Shown piece by piece: positions 63,206 to 64,000 of a DNA stretch of 64,000 nt. Each line of letters starts with the position of its first letter. Positions within the stretch are counted from its first letter, which is position 1. The stretch covers positions 14,384,001 through 14,448,000 of the forward strand of contig NC_003279.8 of assembly GCF_000002985.6 (NCBI RefSeq), read 5' to 3'. The notes beneath the pieces were generated by a model. That model made no database searches, had not been told where the DNA came from, and was given only the letters and a program-made list of their open reading frames with translations. The stretch is from Caenorhabditis elegans (lineage: Eukaryota; Nematoda; Chromadorea; Rhabditida; Rhabditidae). The position numbers were made by a program, and so were the translations under genes.

Positions 63206-63500
63206 GAAGTGTAAGTAAGTAAGTAAGTAAGTCAAAAGTGCTTGCAAAAATGGCTTTTTTAACTTTGAGCGGCGCTAACTTGAGGTACGTGAAAGATACA
63301 AAAATGTAATCAATTACAATATTAACAAACGCATCAATAGTTACATTTCATCAGTTGATCACTTTGTTGAATATGCACTGGTTGCTGAGCTACGATGAGT
63401 TTTAGTGGAGCTCGTCCAATTTTTCAAAACTCAAAACCCTATCTTTTCACTATATGACCCGTAACACCAAAACCACTAACAAAAAAATGTATCTGTTTCC

Positions 63501-63595
63501 AGGTCCTCGGCAAGGGCGCCGAGGACCTGGAATAAGGAAAGGTTTGGATAAATGTTAATATTCTTTTATTTTCGTTTTATAATGCACATGAGCCT
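63501..63595 (-). repeat. Duplicate of a catp-1 exon edge (decoy acceptor)
   Basis: GGCGCCGAGGACCTGGAATA at 63513 repeats the junction of catp-1 exon 62858 with its upstream intron. Both copies continue with AAGGAAA and, after a gap, ATAATGCACAT. Only about 18 exon bases are kept, and they run into an inverse copy (CCAGGTCCTCGGC), making a small palindrome. Confidence 0.75.
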
Positions 63596-63639
63596 AGCAA
63601 TACAAGTAATGTAACACGTGGGTGTTAAACTGTCTTATT

Positions 63640-63800
63640 TTGGATACGATCTACGTTGTTGATCTACCAAAAAAATGCGGGAGAAGAGACTGATTTCGCA
63701 TGGTTAAAAGTGTGTGTGTGTGCTGACGTCACATTTTTCCGGGCAAAAATTTCCCGCATTTTTTGTAGATCACGTCGCAATGAGACAGCATGACGCCACA
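63640..63800. repeat. GTAGATC palindromic element, last copy
   Basis: GATCTACCAAAAAAATGCGG and CCCGCATTTTTTGTAGATCA are the arms, with GTGTGCTGACGTCACATTTT in the loop. It lies in catp-1 intron or upstream sequence. Confidence 0.75.
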
Positions 63801-64000
63801 TGATGTAAGTGATGTAAGCCCTAATGATTGGGGTACCGAAATCTGGGAAATATTTTTAATTGACTTCAAATTTTCCCCTGATTCCCAAAATCGATGTGAA
63901 AAAAATTTTAAAAAATTCCCTGATTTTATATTTACCCCGGTTTCTTTTTTCAAATGCGCGCCAAAACAAATTCGCATTGGAGCGCGCTTGCATCGTTTGA

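Overview
The window is nematode nuclear DNA and almost certainly Caenorhabditis elegans. Genes have short exons, TTTTCAG-type acceptors and GTRAGT-type donors. Introns are AT-rich and full of foldback repeats. Several blocks are degenerate copies of TTAGGC, the C. elegans telomere unit. From memory, the gene order (lev-10/eat-18, a WRAP53-like WD40 gene, apg-1, a GBA2 homologue, a BolA-like gene, catp-1) matches clone Y105E8A on chromosome I. All gene models were assembled by hand from splice signals, reading phase and protein similarity; no search was run.

Region by region. 1-6.3 kb: the 5' coding exon of an unidentified minus-strand gene (515-815), then a repeat-rich intergenic stretch with two hAT-like elements, a TTAA element and a 360-bp foldback. 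6.4-16.2 kb: lev-10 (+), five CUB domains, one LDLa domain and one membrane segment. The small eat-18 ORF lies in its first intron and ends out of frame inside lev-10 exon 2. 16.9-21.6 kb: a WRAP53/TCAB1-like WD40 gene (-), convergent with lev-10 and divergent from apg-1. 22.0-33.4 kb: apg-1 (+), AP-1 gamma-adaptin. 33.4-38.4 kb: about 5 kb with no gene that I can support. 38.4-47.7 kb: a GBA2-type non-lysosomal glucosylceramidase (+), probably hpo-13. 48.8-49.7 kb: a mitochondrial-type BolA gene (+). 50.6-51.7 kb: an F-box type B gene (-) that appears frameshifted and has a solo LTR just after its stop. 53.0-62.9 kb: the 3' part of catp-1 (-), a Na,K-ATPase alpha-like protein with several altered motif residues. 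A 260-residue multi-pass membrane protein gene of unknown function (57.6-60.3 kb, +) is nested in one catp-1 intron. 62.9-64 kb: intron or upstream sequence of catp-1.

The genes do not form a single pathway. lev-10 and eat-18 both act on nicotinic receptors, LEV-10 in clustering at muscle and EAT-18 as a pharyngeal receptor accessory. catp-1 has been reported to affect development independently of pumping. apg-1, the GBA2 gene and the BolA gene are housekeeping functions (clathrin sorting, glucosylceramide breakdown, Fe-S handling).

No unknown multi-gene system is evident. The less ordinary content is the eat-18/lev-10 overprinting, the altered residues of catp-1, decoy copies of splice acceptors in two genes, a dense cluster of one hairpin repeat confined to about 29 kb, nested transposon insertions with readable target duplications, and large interstitial telomeric blocks.
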